From the NCBI RefSeq assembly GCF_009649735.1, contig NZ_WJNH01000001.1:1-64000 (forward strand): a stretch of DNA of 64,000 bases. Direction: 5' to 3'. Each line of letters begins with the position of its first letter. The stretch's first letter is position 1. The DNA is from Salinibacillus xinjiangensis (lineage in GTDB: Bacteria > Bacillota > Bacilli > Bacillales > Alkalibacillaceae). The position numbers were made by a program, and so were the translations under genes. The notes under the pieces were generated by a model. That model was not told where the DNA came from and searched no databases. It was given only the letters and a program-made list of their open reading frames with translations. This document shows positions 7,723 to 18,192 of the stretch, piece by piece.

Positions 7723-8002
7723 CATGTGATTCCATGCTTTCGACATGGCACTGACTATATCTTGAACCTGATTGACCAGGTCCCCCGGCGTCTTATGCAA
7801 AATGTAGATTTACCTTTAAAAGGCATGATTTCGCATCCTAGTACTACCCAAAAAAACTTGGCAGCCTATAAGTCGATACACAGCTGTTGGATTACTCCAC
7901 ATACTGCTCGGTATTGCCTTATCACTATATGAAGTGACTTAGGTTTCACCGATAAAGCCGGATTTTCACTTATGTGTTACCACATAAGGCGACTATTTAC
8001 TA
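7723..8002 (-). other. Group I intron in the T arm of ssrA
   Basis: The 280-nt insertion has group I hallmarks. The 5' exon ends in U and the intron ends in G (omega-G). P1 is CGAU|UA, loop GUAAA, UAGUCG, with the U.G wobble exactly at the splice site. P2 is CUUAUGUG, a GUAA tetraloop, CACAUAAG. P4/P5 is CGGU-GAAA-CCU with AGG-CAAU-ACCG. The S element AAGAUAUAGUC forms P7 with GACU(U)AUA, leaving one bulged U. A P9-like hairpin (CCAUG/CAUGG) precedes the 3' end. There is no room for a homing endonuclease. Self-splicing is inferred, not shown. Confidence 0.9.
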
Positions 8003-8221
8003 ATCGAACCCACGTCCAGAGATATCGTCACTCGAGTCTCTACGGGCGTAGTCGCTATATTATCTTTCACCAGCTCTTCAGCCTAACGACAGGCTTCCAA
8101 GTGGCTAGTCTGATTAAGTTCTTCTGTCAGCCTCAGACGGCGACTAACAGCATAGCCCACTAAGTTTGAGACCCTTCAATCTACCACATGGGCGATGGCA
8201 GGAAGGATCCTTTAGAGCTAC

Positions 8222-8257
8222 TTACGCAGCTGCTAAAGAGTAATTGTTTTCTTTGCC
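8222..8257 (-). other. tmRNA proteolysis-tag reading frame
   Basis: From the resume codon GGC to TAA the frame reads GKENNYSLAAA. With the charged alanine the tag is A-GKENNYSLAAA, 12 residues ending LAAA. It is shorter than the 15-residue B. subtilis tag but keeps the hydrophobic LAA-type end recognised by ClpXP. Confidence 0.85.
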
Positions 8258-8394
8258 AGTTATATTTAACTGAGTAACGTTTTACGAGTCGTAACCTCGG
8301 CACGCAACCCGAGCTCGATCTACCCCTGTCGAATCCGTAACGTCCCCGGATTATAAGTGTAAATCGCTCGGTGTCGTCTTCAGCGACATAATTA

Positions 8395-8422
8395 ATTATA
8401 ACACATCAGCAGTTAATTTCAA
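8395..8422 (-). promoter_or_regulatory. ssrA promoter (sigma-A)
   Basis: TTGAAA (8417-8422), 16 nt, TATAAT (8395-8400) on the minus strand. The start would be about 40 nt upstream of the mature tmRNA 5' end, leaving a leader with a GTCG/CGAC stem for processing. Confidence 0.7.
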
Positions 8423-8445
8423 GTTGATGCAGCTGTAAAATACTG

Positions 8446-8907
8446 TTAATACCTATCTTTTAACGCTCTTTCCACATCTCGTTTGGCTTGCTTTCGTTTT
8501 AAATCCTCACGCTTATCATATTTCTTTTTCCCTTTACCGAGACCAATCAATACTTTGGCTACACCGTTTTTAATGTACATTTTCAAAGGAACTAAGGAAT
8601 ACCCTTGTTGCTGAGTTAAACCAATAAGCTTATCGATTTCTTTACGGTGCATTAAAAGCTTTCTTGTACGTAATGGGTCGTGGTTAAAACGATTTCCTTG
8701 TTCATACGGAGAAATGTGCATATTGTGAACAAATACTTCTCCTTTATCAATACGGGCAAACGCATCCTTTAAATTCACACGTCCTGCTCGGATCGATTTA
8801 ATTTCAGTACCCTTTAATGCAATACCTGCTTCATATGTTTCTTCTATAAAATAATCATGATTTGCTTTTCTGTTCTGGGCAATGACTTTCCCTTGACCTT
8901 TTGGCAT
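8446..8907 (-). CDS. smpB: SsrA-binding protein SmpB
   Basis: A 153-residue RNA-binding protein that binds tmRNA and delivers it to stalled ribosomes. Family motifs are clear: [32 protein letters not shown] near the N terminus, the [12 protein letters not shown] loop, [28 protein letters not shown], and a basic C-terminal tail ending RALKDRY. The open frame starts at 8934, but the ATG at 8907 (MPKGQGK) follows AGGAGG at the right distance. It precedes ssrA on the same strand; rnr lies further upstream, separated by two plus-strand GNAT genes. Confidence 0.97.
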   Translation of the reverse strand: MPKGQGKVIAQNRKANHDYFIEETYEAGIALKGTEIKSIRAGRVNLKDAFARIDKGEVFVHNMHISPYEQGNRFNHDPLRTRKLLMHRKEIDKLIGLTQQQGYSLVPLKMYIKNGVAKVLIGLGKGKKKYDKREDLKRKQAKRDVERALKDRY

Positions 8908-9185
8908 AGAACTTCCTCCTATAACTACGTACAAGATATTTTAACAGAATCAACGGCTCTTTAAAAGCAAAACCCGTATCAAAGGGATCTTAATCACTTA
9001 TGCCGACCGGTTTTGGCTCTTTGGCCATTTTCCGGGCTTCATGAACCCCTCTTGACACCCGTTATTAGCTTCATGACGATTTTTCAAGCATCATGAACCC
9101 AAAATAAACATTTATCCATAGACTTTTTTTCTGTCCATGTGAGAATATTAAAATAAGAAATTCAACATAGGAGGTCCTTAACCAC

Positions 9186-10049
9186 ATGACAAATAGTTTA
9201 TTACAAATCCGTAAACTTAATGATGAAGATTTACATACCTTAGCACAAATGGAAACAGGAATTGAAGATGATTATGTGGTGCGTATTTTTCCAAGACTTG
9301 TGAATAGTCCAGAGCATGAGTTATATGGTTTGTTTGAACAGAACAGAATGCTTTCAGTTGCTGGCTACTCAATATTCGCCCACCACTATGCAATGCTTGG
9401 ACGTTTGCGAAGTGATCGCCGTTATTTAGGGAAAGGAAATGCAACAGAGCTGTTAACAAAAATCATCGATGAATTGAAGGCTAATCCACAAATTCATTGG
9501 ATAGGCGCCAACACTGAGGAACATAACAAACCAGCACTTAAAGTGTTACAAAAGCTTGGTTTTCCGTCTTACACTCCACTTTATCCCGTTAAGCTTTATG
9601 AAGGAGAGACTGTAGAAGGGAAATCTGGTGCACTATGGAATAAGCTTACGACAAAAGAAGAGAAACGCAATATTTTAAAATTATTTGGTAAAAGTGAATT
9701 TGAAGTTTTCCCATATCAATGCTACTATCCATTTCCATATGCGGATTATTTATTAAGTGATGATGGTTTGGAGCAATCCGTGTTTTACGTGAATGATGAC
9801 CAGTCAAGATTCTTCATCGTAAAAGAAGATCAAAAGAAGGAAATCTACGCGATGGTGATGTATCCATGGAATGACCATTTTCAACAGCCAGGTTTCTGGA
9901 ACACCATTATGTACAGTCTGGAGAATCATTTTACTGAACATAGACTATGGATTGATATGACCAAGGAAGGATTAAATAACGCTGAGCAATTAGACAAATT
10001 TGAGGTTCTGAAGCCATGGATTTTACACGGAGAATGGGTGAAATCATGA
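9186..10049 (+). CDS. GNAT-family N-acetyltransferase (287 aa)
   Basis: A 287-residue protein with one clear GNAT core in its first half: acetyl-CoA loop around RSDRRYLGKGNATELL (77-92) and the NTEEHNKPALKVLQKLGFP helix-strand (109-127). The C-terminal half (about 150-287) has no motif that I recognise and may be a second, diverged GNAT-like or substrate domain. The ribosome binding site AGGAGG lies 11 nt before ATG. It is followed after 10 nt by another GNAT gene, so the two form a plus-strand pair inserted between smpB and rnr, which are usually adjacent. Substrate unknown. Confidence 0.8.
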   Translation: MTNSLLQIRKLNDEDLHTLAQMETGIEDDYVVRIFPRLVNSPEHELYGLFEQNRMLSVAGYSIFAHHYAMLGRLRSDRRYLGKGNATELLTKIIDELKANPQIHWIGANTEEHNKPALKVLQKLGFPSYTPLYPVKLYEGETVEGKSGALWNKLTTKEEKRNILKLFGKSEFEVFPYQCYYPFPYADYLLSDDGLEQSVFYVNDDQSRFFIVKEDQKKEIYAMVMYPWNDHFQQPGFWNTIMYSLENHFTEHRLWIDMTKEGLNNAEQLDKFEVLKPWILHGEWVKS

Positions 10050-10059
10050 GGAATAATAA

Positions 10060-10512
10060 ATGATACGTCCATTAAATTTACAGGATGACCAGGTTGCTTT
10101 AGATATTCTGGATATACAAAAGTTTGCTTATCAGATAGAGGCGAAAAGAATTGGCTATCCAAACCTTCCTCCCCTTTTAGAATGGATAGACGATATCCAA
10201 CAGGTGCATGAACACTTTTACGGCTTTTATGCGGAAGAGACTTTAGCTGGTTTTATCTCTATTGAATTTGACAGAAACGTCATGACGATTTGCCGATTAG
10301 CTGTCCATCCTAACTTTTTCAGACGAGGCATTGCTCAAAAACTTCTTCGATATGTTCTAAAAAACACCTCGGCGAAAACATGTTTAGTTTCAACGGCAGC
10401 TAAAAACAAACCTGCAATAAAATTGTACGAAAAGAATGGATTTATTAAACATAGAACAGTATCAAAGGATGAACAGTTGTCGTTGATTGAGCTAGTTAGA
10501 AGAACACGTTGA
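10060..10512 (+). CDS. GNAT-family N-acetyltransferase (150 aa)
   Basis: A single-domain GNAT enzyme of normal length. Motif A is LAVHPNFFRRGIAQKLLRYVL (about 84-104) and motif B is STAAKNKPAIKLYEKNGF (about 112-129). It belongs to the RimI-like group, with unknown substrate. Its ribosome binding site (GAGGAATAATAA) overlaps the stop codon of the preceding GNAT gene, pointing to translational coupling. A bidirectional terminator follows. Confidence 0.85.
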   Translation: MIRPLNLQDDQVALDILDIQKFAYQIEAKRIGYPNLPPLLEWIDDIQQVHEHFYGFYAEETLAGFISIEFDRNVMTICRLAVHPNFFRRGIAQKLLRYVLKNTSAKTCLVSTAAKNKPAIKLYEKNGFIKHRTVSKDEQLSLIELVRRTR

Positions 10513-10532
10513 TTAGAACACATCCAAACCAA

Positions 10533-10563
10533 AAAAGGCCTAATACGCAATGTTAGGCCTTTT
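10533..10563. terminator. Bidirectional terminator between the GNAT genes and rnr
   Basis: AAAAGGCCTAA and TTAGGCCTTTT around a 9-nt loop, with T-rich flanks on both strands. It serves both convergent units. Confidence 0.88.
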
Positions 10564-10566
10564 CTC

Positions 10567-12873
10567 TTACTTTTTCTTTTTCTTCTTTTTCGGAGCACTT
10601 TGATAAAAAGGTTTCTGCTTAGCTTTCTTTCCCGACTTCTTATTACGATTCGGTGCATTTTTGCTCGGAGATTTTTTCTTTTCCTTTTTATCCTTTGCTT
10701 TAATCACAGTAGGACGATCCTTAACTGGTCGTTCTTTCCGCGGTTTCATTCCCACAATTTCAAAGTCAATATCCCGCTCATCAAGATTGACATTCACGCA
10801 TCGTACGGTAATTTCGTCACCAATGCGGAATACATTGCCCGTGCGTTCACCAATCATGGCATAGCTTTGCTGATCAAAATGGTAGTAGTCATCAGTTAGG
10901 AAACTGACATGGACAAGCCCCTCAATGGTGTTCGGCAATTCCACAAACATCCCGAAATTCGTAACAGAGCTTATCACCCCATCGAATTCCTCACCAATTT
11001 TGCCTTGCATATATTCAGCCTTCTTCAAGTCATCTGTTTCTCGTTCGGCATCAACAGCACGGCGCTCCATTGCGGACGTATGACGCGCGATTTCCGGTAA
11101 ACTGTCCTTCCAATATTCTCTCGTTTTCGGGTCTAATTTCTTTTCAACTAAATACGTTCGAATTAAACGGTGAACAATTAAATCCGGATAACGTCTAATT
11201 GGTGACGTGAAATGGGTATAAAATTCAGTTGATAACCCAAAGTGACCTACACTGTTTGGATCATATTTCGCCTGTTGCATCGAACGAAGCATCAACTTGG
11301 AAATAACCATCTCTTCTTGGGTGCCTTTTACCTCTTCTAACACAGCTTGCAGTGCCTTTGGATGGATGTCATTAGCTGTACCACGCACAACATAGCCTAG
11401 GTTGGCAATAAATTCAAAGAAATGCTGGAGTTTTTCTTCATTAGGCTCCTCATGTATACGGTGAATAAACGGTACCTGCATCCAGTGAAAATGCTCTGCT
11501 ATCGTTTCGTTGGCGGCCAGCATAAACTCCTCAATAAGTCTCTCCCCAACGGAACGCTCTCTTAGCACAACGTCTGTCGCTTCCCCGGACTCATTTACTT
11601 CAACCTTTGCCTCTTTAAAATCAAAATCAATTGCCCCACGTCCCATACGCTTGGTGCGTAAAATTTGAGCAAGAGTCTCCATATTCTCAAGCATCGGCGT
11701 AATGTGTTCATACTTGCTGCGGAGTCCTTCGTCTTCTTCTACTAGAATTTTATTAACATCGGAATAGGTCATCCGTTCCGTCGTTTTGATCACACTTTGG
11801 AAGATATCATGATTCACCACTTCTCCCTGGTCTGTGATTTCCATTTCACATCCAAGGGTTAGTCGGTCTACTCGAGGATTTAAAGAGCAGATTCCATTTG
11901 ATAACCGATGGGGAATCATCGGAATCACTCGGTCTGTTAAATAAACGCTTGTCCCTCTTTCAAACCCCTCTTCATCAATCGGAGAACCCTCTTTGACGTA
12001 ATAAGATACATCTGCAATATAGACGCCAAGCTTGTAATTCCCATTTTCAAGCCTTTTTACGGTGACGGCATCATCTAAATCCTTTGCATCTGCACCGTCA
12101 ATGGTAATGATTGTCTCTTCGCGAAGATCACGTCGATTTTCTATTTCTGATGGATCAATGGAATCTGGCACTTGGTTCGCCTGCTCCATCACCTCTGGAG
12201 GAAAATCAGACTTAATTCCATGCTTATAAATAATGGACAAAATATCGATTCCGGGATCATTTTTATGACCTAAAATTTCTAATACAGAGCCTTCTGCACT
12301 CATTCGGTCTTCTGGATACTTGGTAATTTCCACAATCACTTTATGTCCATCAACTGCGCCATTGGTTTCAGACTTTGGTATAAAAATATCATGAGGTATC
12401 CGCTTGTCATCGGCTATCACAAACCCAAATGCACCATTATCCTGGTAGGTTCCCACAATTTTATTATTGTTGCGTTCGAGGATTCGAATAACAGTTCCTT
12501 CTGCTCGTTGACCGCCCTCTCCTCCAGACTCAATGCGAACCATGACCCGGTCACCATTCATAGCCGAGTTCAAATCACGGTTGTTGAGAAAAACATCATC
12601 TCTTCCCTCTTCATCTGGGATTAGGAACGCAAAACCCTTGGCATGCATTTGAATTGTTCCACGTATGAGATTCATTTTTTCAGGTAATCCGTACCTATTT
12701 TTCCGAGTACGAACAAGCTCTCCATCCTGTTCTAAATCATTTAACGTTTTGACTAAGTCTTTAAATTCCTCTGCATCCTCATCTAATTCAAGCACATCCT
12801 CAATCTCATGAACCGAAAGAGGTTTGGCGTGTTCATTAAAATAGGTTAAAATTTTCTCCTTTAAACTACTCAA
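10567..12873 (-). CDS. rnr: Ribonuclease R
   Basis: A 768-residue 3'-5' exoribonuclease that degrades structured RNA and nonstop mRNA handed over by tmRNA. Domain order: N-terminal winged helix (about 1-60), two cold-shock domains (about 65-230), the RNB catalytic domain ([11 protein letters not shown], about 262-272; [23 protein letters not shown]), a C-terminal S1 domain ([26 protein letters not shown]) and a very Lys-rich tail ending in a run of lysines. The start codon is TTG at 12873 behind AAAGGACGG; no ATG exists in front of the conserved N domain. Confidence 0.96.
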   Translation of the reverse strand: MSSLKEKILTYFNEHAKPLSVHEIEDVLELDEDAEEFKDLVKTLNDLEQDGELVRTRKNRYGLPEKMNLIRGTIQMHAKGFAFLIPDEEGRDDVFLNNRDLNSAMNGDRVMVRIESGGEGGQRAEGTVIRILERNNNKIVGTYQDNGAFGFVIADDKRIPHDIFIPKSETNGAVDGHKVIVEITKYPEDRMSAEGSVLEILGHKNDPGIDILSIIYKHGIKSDFPPEVMEQANQVPDSIDPSEIENRRDLREETIITIDGADAKDLDDAVTVKRLENGNYKLGVYIADVSYYVKEGSPIDEEGFERGTSVYLTDRVIPMIPHRLSNGICSLNPRVDRLTLGCEMEITDQGEVVNHDIFQSVIKTTERMTYSDVNKILVEEDEGLRSKYEHITPMLENMETLAQILRTKRMGRGAIDFDFKEAKVEVNESGEATDVVLRERSVGERLIEEFMLAANETIAEHFHWMQVPFIHRIHEEPNEEKLQHFFEFIANLGYVVRGTANDIHPKALQAVLEEVKGTQEEMVISKLMLRSMQQAKYDPNSVGHFGLSTEFYTHFTSPIRRYPDLIVHRLIRTYLVEKKLDPKTREYWKDSLPEIARHTSAMERRAVDAERETDDLKKAEYMQGKIGEEFDGVISSVTNFGMFVELPNTIEGLVHVSFLTDDYYHFDQQSYAMIGERTGNVFRIGDEITVRCVNVNLDERDIDFEIVGMKPRKERPVKDRPTVIKAKDKKEKKKSPSKNAPNRNKKSGKKAKQKPFYQSAPKKKKKKK

Positions 12874-12925
12874 CGTTTTTCACCGTCCTTTCTACAGTTG
12901 CCCTTTTAAACGACACTATTTCCTT

Positions 12926-13672
12926 TTAGTATGTCCAATCAAGCGTCTCAAGAAACTCATAAATATCTTCGTGCAATTGATCGCGTTCCTTGTCTAAGGT
13001 AATTACATGTCCTGACTCTTCATACCACTTAATATTTTTTTCATCAGCTTCCACATTTTCATAAATATACTCTGCACTATCCGTATTGATCATTTGATCA
13101 TTTCTTGCTTGTACCACAAAGGTCGGCGTGTAGATGTGGTCAACATGATCGTGAACATCGGTTATAAATTTCCCTAGTTTATTGAATGTATTAGTAGAAT
13201 TAGCCATTAGCTCCTTGATTTCTTCCTGAATCTGACCCTCATCTTTTTCTTCTAGCTGCTTATATTCCTTGGCGAACTGCTTAAATCCTACTGTCAATTG
13301 GCTAGTATTATCAAAGAACATTGGTGCACACATTGGGATGACACCCATCATCGGTTCCGTGTAAGCGAGCTTCAGACTGAGTACTCCTCCTAAAGATAGT
13401 CCACAAACAGCAATCTCATCATGGCCTAACACACGCAAATGGTGAAGAGCCTGCTGGACATCCTCCCACCAATCATCGGCCTCATACTTAATCAATTCTT
13501 CTGGTGGAGCCCCATGACCTCGATAGATTGGCGCATGTGTTGTGTACCCCTTTTTTTGCAAAAAGCGTCCAAGCATTCTGACATCTGCACTATGGCCTGT
13601 AAAACCATGTAGTAATAAAACGGCCCGCTTTCCACCTTCAAACGTAAATGGCTCTGGTGTTTTTATTTTCAT
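12926..13672 (-). CDS. est: Carboxylesterase (Est30/YvaK type)
   Basis: A 248-residue alpha/beta hydrolase of the thermophilic-Bacillus Est30 family. It has the oxyanion loop LLHGFTG, the nucleophile elbow GLSLGG (Ser near 93), the Asp in QARNDQMINTDSA and the His in ESGHVITLDKE. The cap-domain insertion is of normal size. The family hydrolyses short and medium acyl esters; the physiological substrate is unknown. The open frame begins at a TTG (13681), but the ATG at 13672 lies 9 nt after AAGGAG. The gene sits between secG and rnr as in B. subtilis. Confidence 0.92.
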   Translation of the reverse strand: MKIKTPEPFTFEGGKRAVLLLHGFTGHSADVRMLGRFLQKKGYTTHAPIYRGHGAPPEELIKYEADDWWEDVQQALHHLRVLGHDEIAVCGLSLGGVLSLKLAYTEPMMGVIPMCAPMFFDNTSQLTVGFKQFAKEYKQLEEKDEGQIQEEIKELMANSTNTFNKLGKFITDVHDHVDHIYTPTFVVQARNDQMINTDSAEYIYENVEADEKNIKWYEESGHVITLDKERDQLHEDIYEFLETLDWTY

Positions 13673-13737
13673 GTTCGTCAACTCCTTAAAGATAGCTTAT
13701 GTATAATTCCTTTTTGGTAAAATGCTATTTCTAGGCA

Positions 13738-13767
13738 ATAAAAAAACAGCAAGTAGATGCTTGCTGT
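13738..13767 (-). terminator. secG terminator
   Basis: ACAGCAAG, a 6-nt loop, CTTGCTGT directly after the secG stop codon, followed by seven T on the minus strand. Confidence 0.85.
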
Positions 13768-14004
13768 CTAGGCTTGAACAATATATCCGAGCGCAAAGGT
13801 AAAAACAAAGAAAAGAATTCCCGTAACAATAGTCGCCCGGTGTAAAACGGCATCAATACCACGAGCTTTCTGTTTCCCAAACAACTGTTCAGCTCCCCCA
13901 GAAATGGCTCCTGATAATCCCGCGCTTTTTCCAGATTGCAGTAATACTAATACGATCATAATAAGAGCATCAATCACAAGTAAAGTTATAAATAATCCAT
14001 ACAT
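13768..14004 (-). CDS. secG: Protein-export membrane protein SecG
   Basis: A 78-residue SecYEG subunit with two membrane helices (about 3-20 and 52-74) and the conserved loop [29 protein letters not shown] between them. Start by AGGAGG 13 nt upstream. It is the first gene of the secG-est-rnr group, although a terminator follows it, so downstream genes probably depend partly on readthrough or on their own promoters. Confidence 0.95.
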   Translation of the reverse strand: MYGLFITLLVIDALIMIVLVLLQSGKSAGLSGAISGGAEQLFGKQKARGIDAVLHRATIVTGILFFVFTFALGYIVQA

Positions 14005-14397
14005 GTCTGCTGCTACACCTCCTAGTAAAAAGGAAAGTCCTTCGAATTCCTAGCGTTCATTACCTTCATTTAATGTAGCACAAAAATAGTTGTGGGGCAA
14101 GATGAAACATTATTTTATCAGACTTTTGAATGAAATATGTAAATGTGAATTTTTTGTGGAATTTGAGCATTTTTGATTGTTTTTGATTGATAATTAGAAA
14201 GGGCTTACGATACAATAAATCAGGTATGTTTTTTCGTATAAATATAAGTTAGCGGCTGACACTAAATGTAACCAAATTATATAATTTATTTAAATGCAAT
14301 ACCTATGTTTTGACAACAATCGACACTCATGCTTAACTTATAAATTGAACAGACTAAAACATAACCATTACCATGTTTTTATAGGAGGAAAATTAAT
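14005..14397. other. Divergent intergenic region between secG and ptsH
   Basis: 393 bp, AT-rich, with no gene that I can see. It must hold the secG promoter (minus) and the ptsHI promoter (plus; candidate at 14187-14216). I see no antiterminator hairpin of the GlcT/RAT type. Confidence 0.6.
14187..14216 (+). promoter_or_regulatory. Candidate ptsHI promoter
   Basis: TTGATA (14187-14192), 18 nt, TACAAT (14211-14216). It leaves a leader of about 175 nt before ptsH. A second weak candidate starts with TTGACA near 14314. Confidence 0.4.
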
Positions 14398-14664
14398 ATG
14401 GCAGAACAAACATTTAAAATAACAGCATCTGAAGGTGTACACGCTCGTCCAGCAACATTGCTTGTACAAAATGCAGGAAAGTTCAATTCAGACATTAATA
14501 TGGAATACAACGGAAAGTCCGTTAACTTAAAGTCCATCATGGGCATTATGTCTCTTGGAATTCCATCAGGAGCAGAAGTAAAAATTACTGCTGAAGGTAA
14601 AGACGAAGACGATGCCATCAAAGCTCTTGCTGATGTAATGAAAAACGAAGGCCTGGGGGAATAG
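14398..14664 (+). CDS. ptsH: Phosphocarrier protein HPr
   Basis: The 88-residue PTS phosphocarrier. His15 (GVHARPA) takes phosphate from EI and hands it to the EIIA domains, such as that of TreP in this window. Ser46 (KSIMG) is the regulatory site phosphorylated by HprK, also encoded here; HPr-Ser-P is the CcpA co-repressor. The ribosome binding site is AGGAGG before ATG. ptsI starts 4 nt after the stop. Confidence 0.98.
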   Translation: MAEQTFKITASEGVHARPATLLVQNAGKFNSDINMEYNGKSVNLKSIMGIMSLGIPSGAEVKITAEGKDEDDAIKALADVMKNEGLGE

Positions 14665-14668
14665 TTTT

Positions 14669-16384
14669 ATGAGTCACATAACAGGTATTGCAGCATCTAA
14701 TGGTATAGCTATTGCAAAGGCTTACCTGTTAGAAAGTCCAGATCTTACCTTTGAAACGAAAAAAATAGAGAATCCAGAGGAAGAAATTCAACGACTCGAA
14801 TCTGCAATCGAAAAGTCTAAAGAAGAATTAGAAAAGATTAAAAATCATACAAAAGAAAAATTAGGAGATGAGCATGCAGAAATTTTCTCAGCTCATCTTC
14901 TCGTGTTGAGTGACCCTGAGCTCATTCAACCAATGGAAGATAAAATTAAAAATGATTCTGTAAATGCAGAGGCTGCTCTTGATGAAACAGCGAACATGTT
15001 TATTACCATGTTCCAAAACATGGACAACGAATACATGCGTGAACGTGCAGCAGACATTCAAGATGTGACCAAGCGTGTGATGGCACATTTATTAGAAGCG
15101 CCGTTTCCTAACCCTGCTTTAATTAATGAAGAAGTGATTGTTGTAGCGAAGGATTTAACTCCATCTGATACAGCACAGCTCAACAAGGAATTCGTTAAAG
15201 GCTTTACAACTGATATCGGTGGTCGTACATCTCACTCAGCCATTATGGCACGTTCATTAGAAATCCCAGCAATCGTCGGAACTAAAGAGATTACTCAAAG
15301 TGTAAAAGACGGAGATATGGTCATTATTGACGGTTTAGAGGGAAAAGTATTAATCAATCCAAGCGATGATGAACGTAAGGAATATGAACAAAAGCAGAGC
15401 CAATACGAAGAACAAAAAGCTGAATGGGCTAAATTAAAGGACGAGCCATCTGTAACCTCAGATAATGTTCAAGTCGAACTTGTTGCTAATATTGGTACGC
15501 CAGACGATGTAGACGGCGTTCTACGCAATGGAGGCGAGGGTGTCGGCCTATATCGAACAGAGTTTTTATATATGGGCAAAACCAGCCTTCCAACTGAAGA
15601 AGAGCAATTTGAGGCTTATAAAGCAGTCCTTGAAGGCCTAGGCAAAGAAAAGCCTGTTGTTGTTCGCACACTTGATATTGGCGGCGACAAGGAACTAGAT
15701 TACTTAGATCTACCAAAAGAATTAAACCCATTCTTAGGCTTTCGTGCCATTCGTTTTTGCTTAGAGCGTGATGACATTTTCCGTACACAGCTAAGAGCCT
15801 TATTACGTGCAAGTGTTTATGGAAATCTTAAAATCATGTTCCCAATGGTCGCAACCGTTGATGAATTTAGACAAGCTAAAGAGTTACTTCTTGAAGAAAA
15901 GGATAATTTGAAGCAAGAAGGCGTGGAAGTTTCCGACGATATCGAAGTTGGTATTATGGTCGAAATCCCATCAACAGCAGTCATTGCACGTCAATTTGCT
16001 AAGGAAGTAGATTTCTTCAGTATCGGTACAAATGATTTAATTCAGTACACAATGGCAGCAGACCGCATGAACGAAAAAGTATCATACTTATATCAACCAT
16101 ATCACCCAGCCATTTTAAATCTCGTACACAACGTGATTGAAGCTGCACACGCAGAGGGCAAATGGTCCGGTATGTGTGGAGAAATGGCAGGCGACCCAAT
16201 CGCCATCCCAATCTTACTTGGCTTAGGACTAGACGAATTCAGCATGAGCGCAACATCTATCCTTCCAGCACGCTCACAGCTACGTAAGCTGTCTAAGGAA
16301 CAAATCGCAGCACGTAAGGATGAATTGTTGAGCAAGTCTACTACTGAGGAAGTTGTGGAATTGGTGAAGGAGATTACTGAATAA
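14669..16384 (+). CDS. ptsI: PTS enzyme I (phosphoenolpyruvate-protein phosphotransferase)
   Basis: A 571-residue cytoplasmic enzyme that transfers phosphate from phosphoenolpyruvate to HPr His15. The N domain carries the active-site His189 in [12 protein letters not shown]. The C-terminal PEP-binding TIM barrel carries [30 protein letters not shown] and [13 protein letters not shown], with [16 protein letters not shown] and the late Cys in [10 protein letters not shown]. It is co-transcribed with ptsH and closed by a strong terminator. Confidence 0.98.
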   Translation: MSHITGIAASNGIAIAKAYLLESPDLTFETKKIENPEEEIQRLESAIEKSKEELEKIKNHTKEKLGDEHAEIFSAHLLVLSDPELIQPMEDKIKNDSVNAEAALDETANMFITMFQNMDNEYMRERAADIQDVTKRVMAHLLEAPFPNPALINEEVIVVAKDLTPSDTAQLNKEFVKGFTTDIGGRTSHSAIMARSLEIPAIVGTKEITQSVKDGDMVIIDGLEGKVLINPSDDERKEYEQKQSQYEEQKAEWAKLKDEPSVTSDNVQVELVANIGTPDDVDGVLRNGGEGVGLYRTEFLYMGKTSLPTEEEQFEAYKAVLEGLGKEKPVVVRTLDIGGDKELDYLDLPKELNPFLGFRAIRFCLERDDIFRTQLRALLRASVYGNLKIMFPMVATVDEFRQAKELLLEEKDNLKQEGVEVSDDIEVGIMVEIPSTAVIARQFAKEVDFFSIGTNDLIQYTMAADRMNEKVSYLYQPYHPAILNLVHNVIEAAHAEGKWSGMCGEMAGDPIAIPILLGLGLDEFSMSATSILPARSQLRKLSKEQIAARKDELLSKSTTEEVVELVKEITE

Positions 16385-16396
16385 TAGTTTTGAAGG

Positions 16397-16428
16397 AGTC
16401 GATAGGCATAGGTCTATCGGCTTTTTTT
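16397..16428 (+). terminator. ptsHI terminator
   Basis: AGTCGATAG and CTATCGGCT (one G.T pair) around an 8-nt loop, followed by seven T. Confidence 0.85.
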
Positions 16429-16467
16429 GCTATAAAATATATTGGATTAACTCAGATTAGCCGGACT

Positions 16468-16507
16468 AAAAAGCTTTCCAAGGAAGTAACTCTTTGGAAA
16501 GCTTTTT
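16468..16507. terminator. Bidirectional terminator between ptsI and the small zinc-ribbon gene
   Basis: A 14-bp perfect stem (AAAAAGCTTTCCAA / TTGGAAAGCTTTTT) with T runs on both strands. It is most useful to the minus-strand 38-residue gene that ends at 16552. Confidence 0.75.
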
Positions 16508-16551
16508 AATTGAGGAAATTTTAGCTACTTAGTTGATTAAATTTGAAACTT

Positions 16552-16668
16552 TTACAAATCCACTTTTCTCAAACACTTTTCACACTCGTTAAAAAAAGGT
16601 AATCCTCTTTCCTCAATTACTTCTCCACATTCGGTACAGTACTTCTCCTGACCATTCGTTTTCATCAT
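16552..16668 (-). CDS. Small zinc-ribbon protein (YhfH-like)
   Basis: A 38-residue frame that simple length cut-offs miss. It starts ATG-ATG with TAGGAG six nt upstream and ends TAA. Two Cys pairs (CTEC at 11-14 and CEKC at 28-31) form a treble or zinc-ribbon arrangement, and the context CGEVIEERGLPFFNEC resembles the YhfH family of short Bacillus proteins of unknown function. It has its own terminator (16468-16507). The good ribosome binding site, Cys pattern and terminator together support a real gene. Confidence 0.75.
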   Translation of the reverse strand: MMKTNGQEKYCTECGEVIEERGLPFFNECEKCLRKVDL

Positions 16669-16824
16669 TACACTCTCCTACACATTTTTAATGAATGAGG
16701 TTTACGACCCCTGTATTAATACAGTTAATTTATTTATTAATTACTATATAACAGTGTGTAATTCAATACAACACCTTTTCTCATTTTAGTTAAAATTATC
16801 TATAAATCAGTCTATTGATGCATG

Positions 16825-16853
16825 AAAAAACGGCATCCTTTAGGATGCCGTTT
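16825..16853 (-). terminator. Terminator of the cggR-gapA-pgk-tpiA-gpmI-eno operon
   Basis: AAACGGCATCC, TTTA loop, GGATGCCGTTT a few bases after the eno stop, then six T on the minus strand. Confidence 0.88.
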
Positions 16854-16860
16854 CCGCAAA

Positions 16861-18192
<1,332 letters not shown>

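Larger units (their letters stand above)
7706..8347 (-). ncRNA. ssrA: Transfer-messenger RNA (ssrA), interrupted by a group I intron
   Basis: tmRNA rescues stalled ribosomes with SmpB, acting as alanyl-tRNA and as mRNA for a degradation tag. The 5' end is GGGGAC at 8347 and pairs with GUCUCC before the 3' ACCA (end 7706). The 5' exon is 8003-8347 and the 3' exon is 7706-7722; without the 280-nt intron the RNA is 362 nt, the usual Bacillus size. The tag frame is 8222-8257 and encodes (A)GKENNYSLAAA. The mRNA-like region is flanked by recognisable pseudoknot sequence. Joining the exons restores the T arm GGTTCGAT|TCCCACC. smpB lies directly upstream on the same strand. Confidence 0.97.

Noticed and set aside
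7705-8163. Two plus-strand frames of 75 and 63 residues
   Set aside because: They are antisense to the tmRNA exons and intron; the conserved RNA structure explains the sequence.
14314-14345. Alternative ptsH promoter beginning TTGACA
   Set aside because: No acceptable -10 box lies 16-18 nt downstream.
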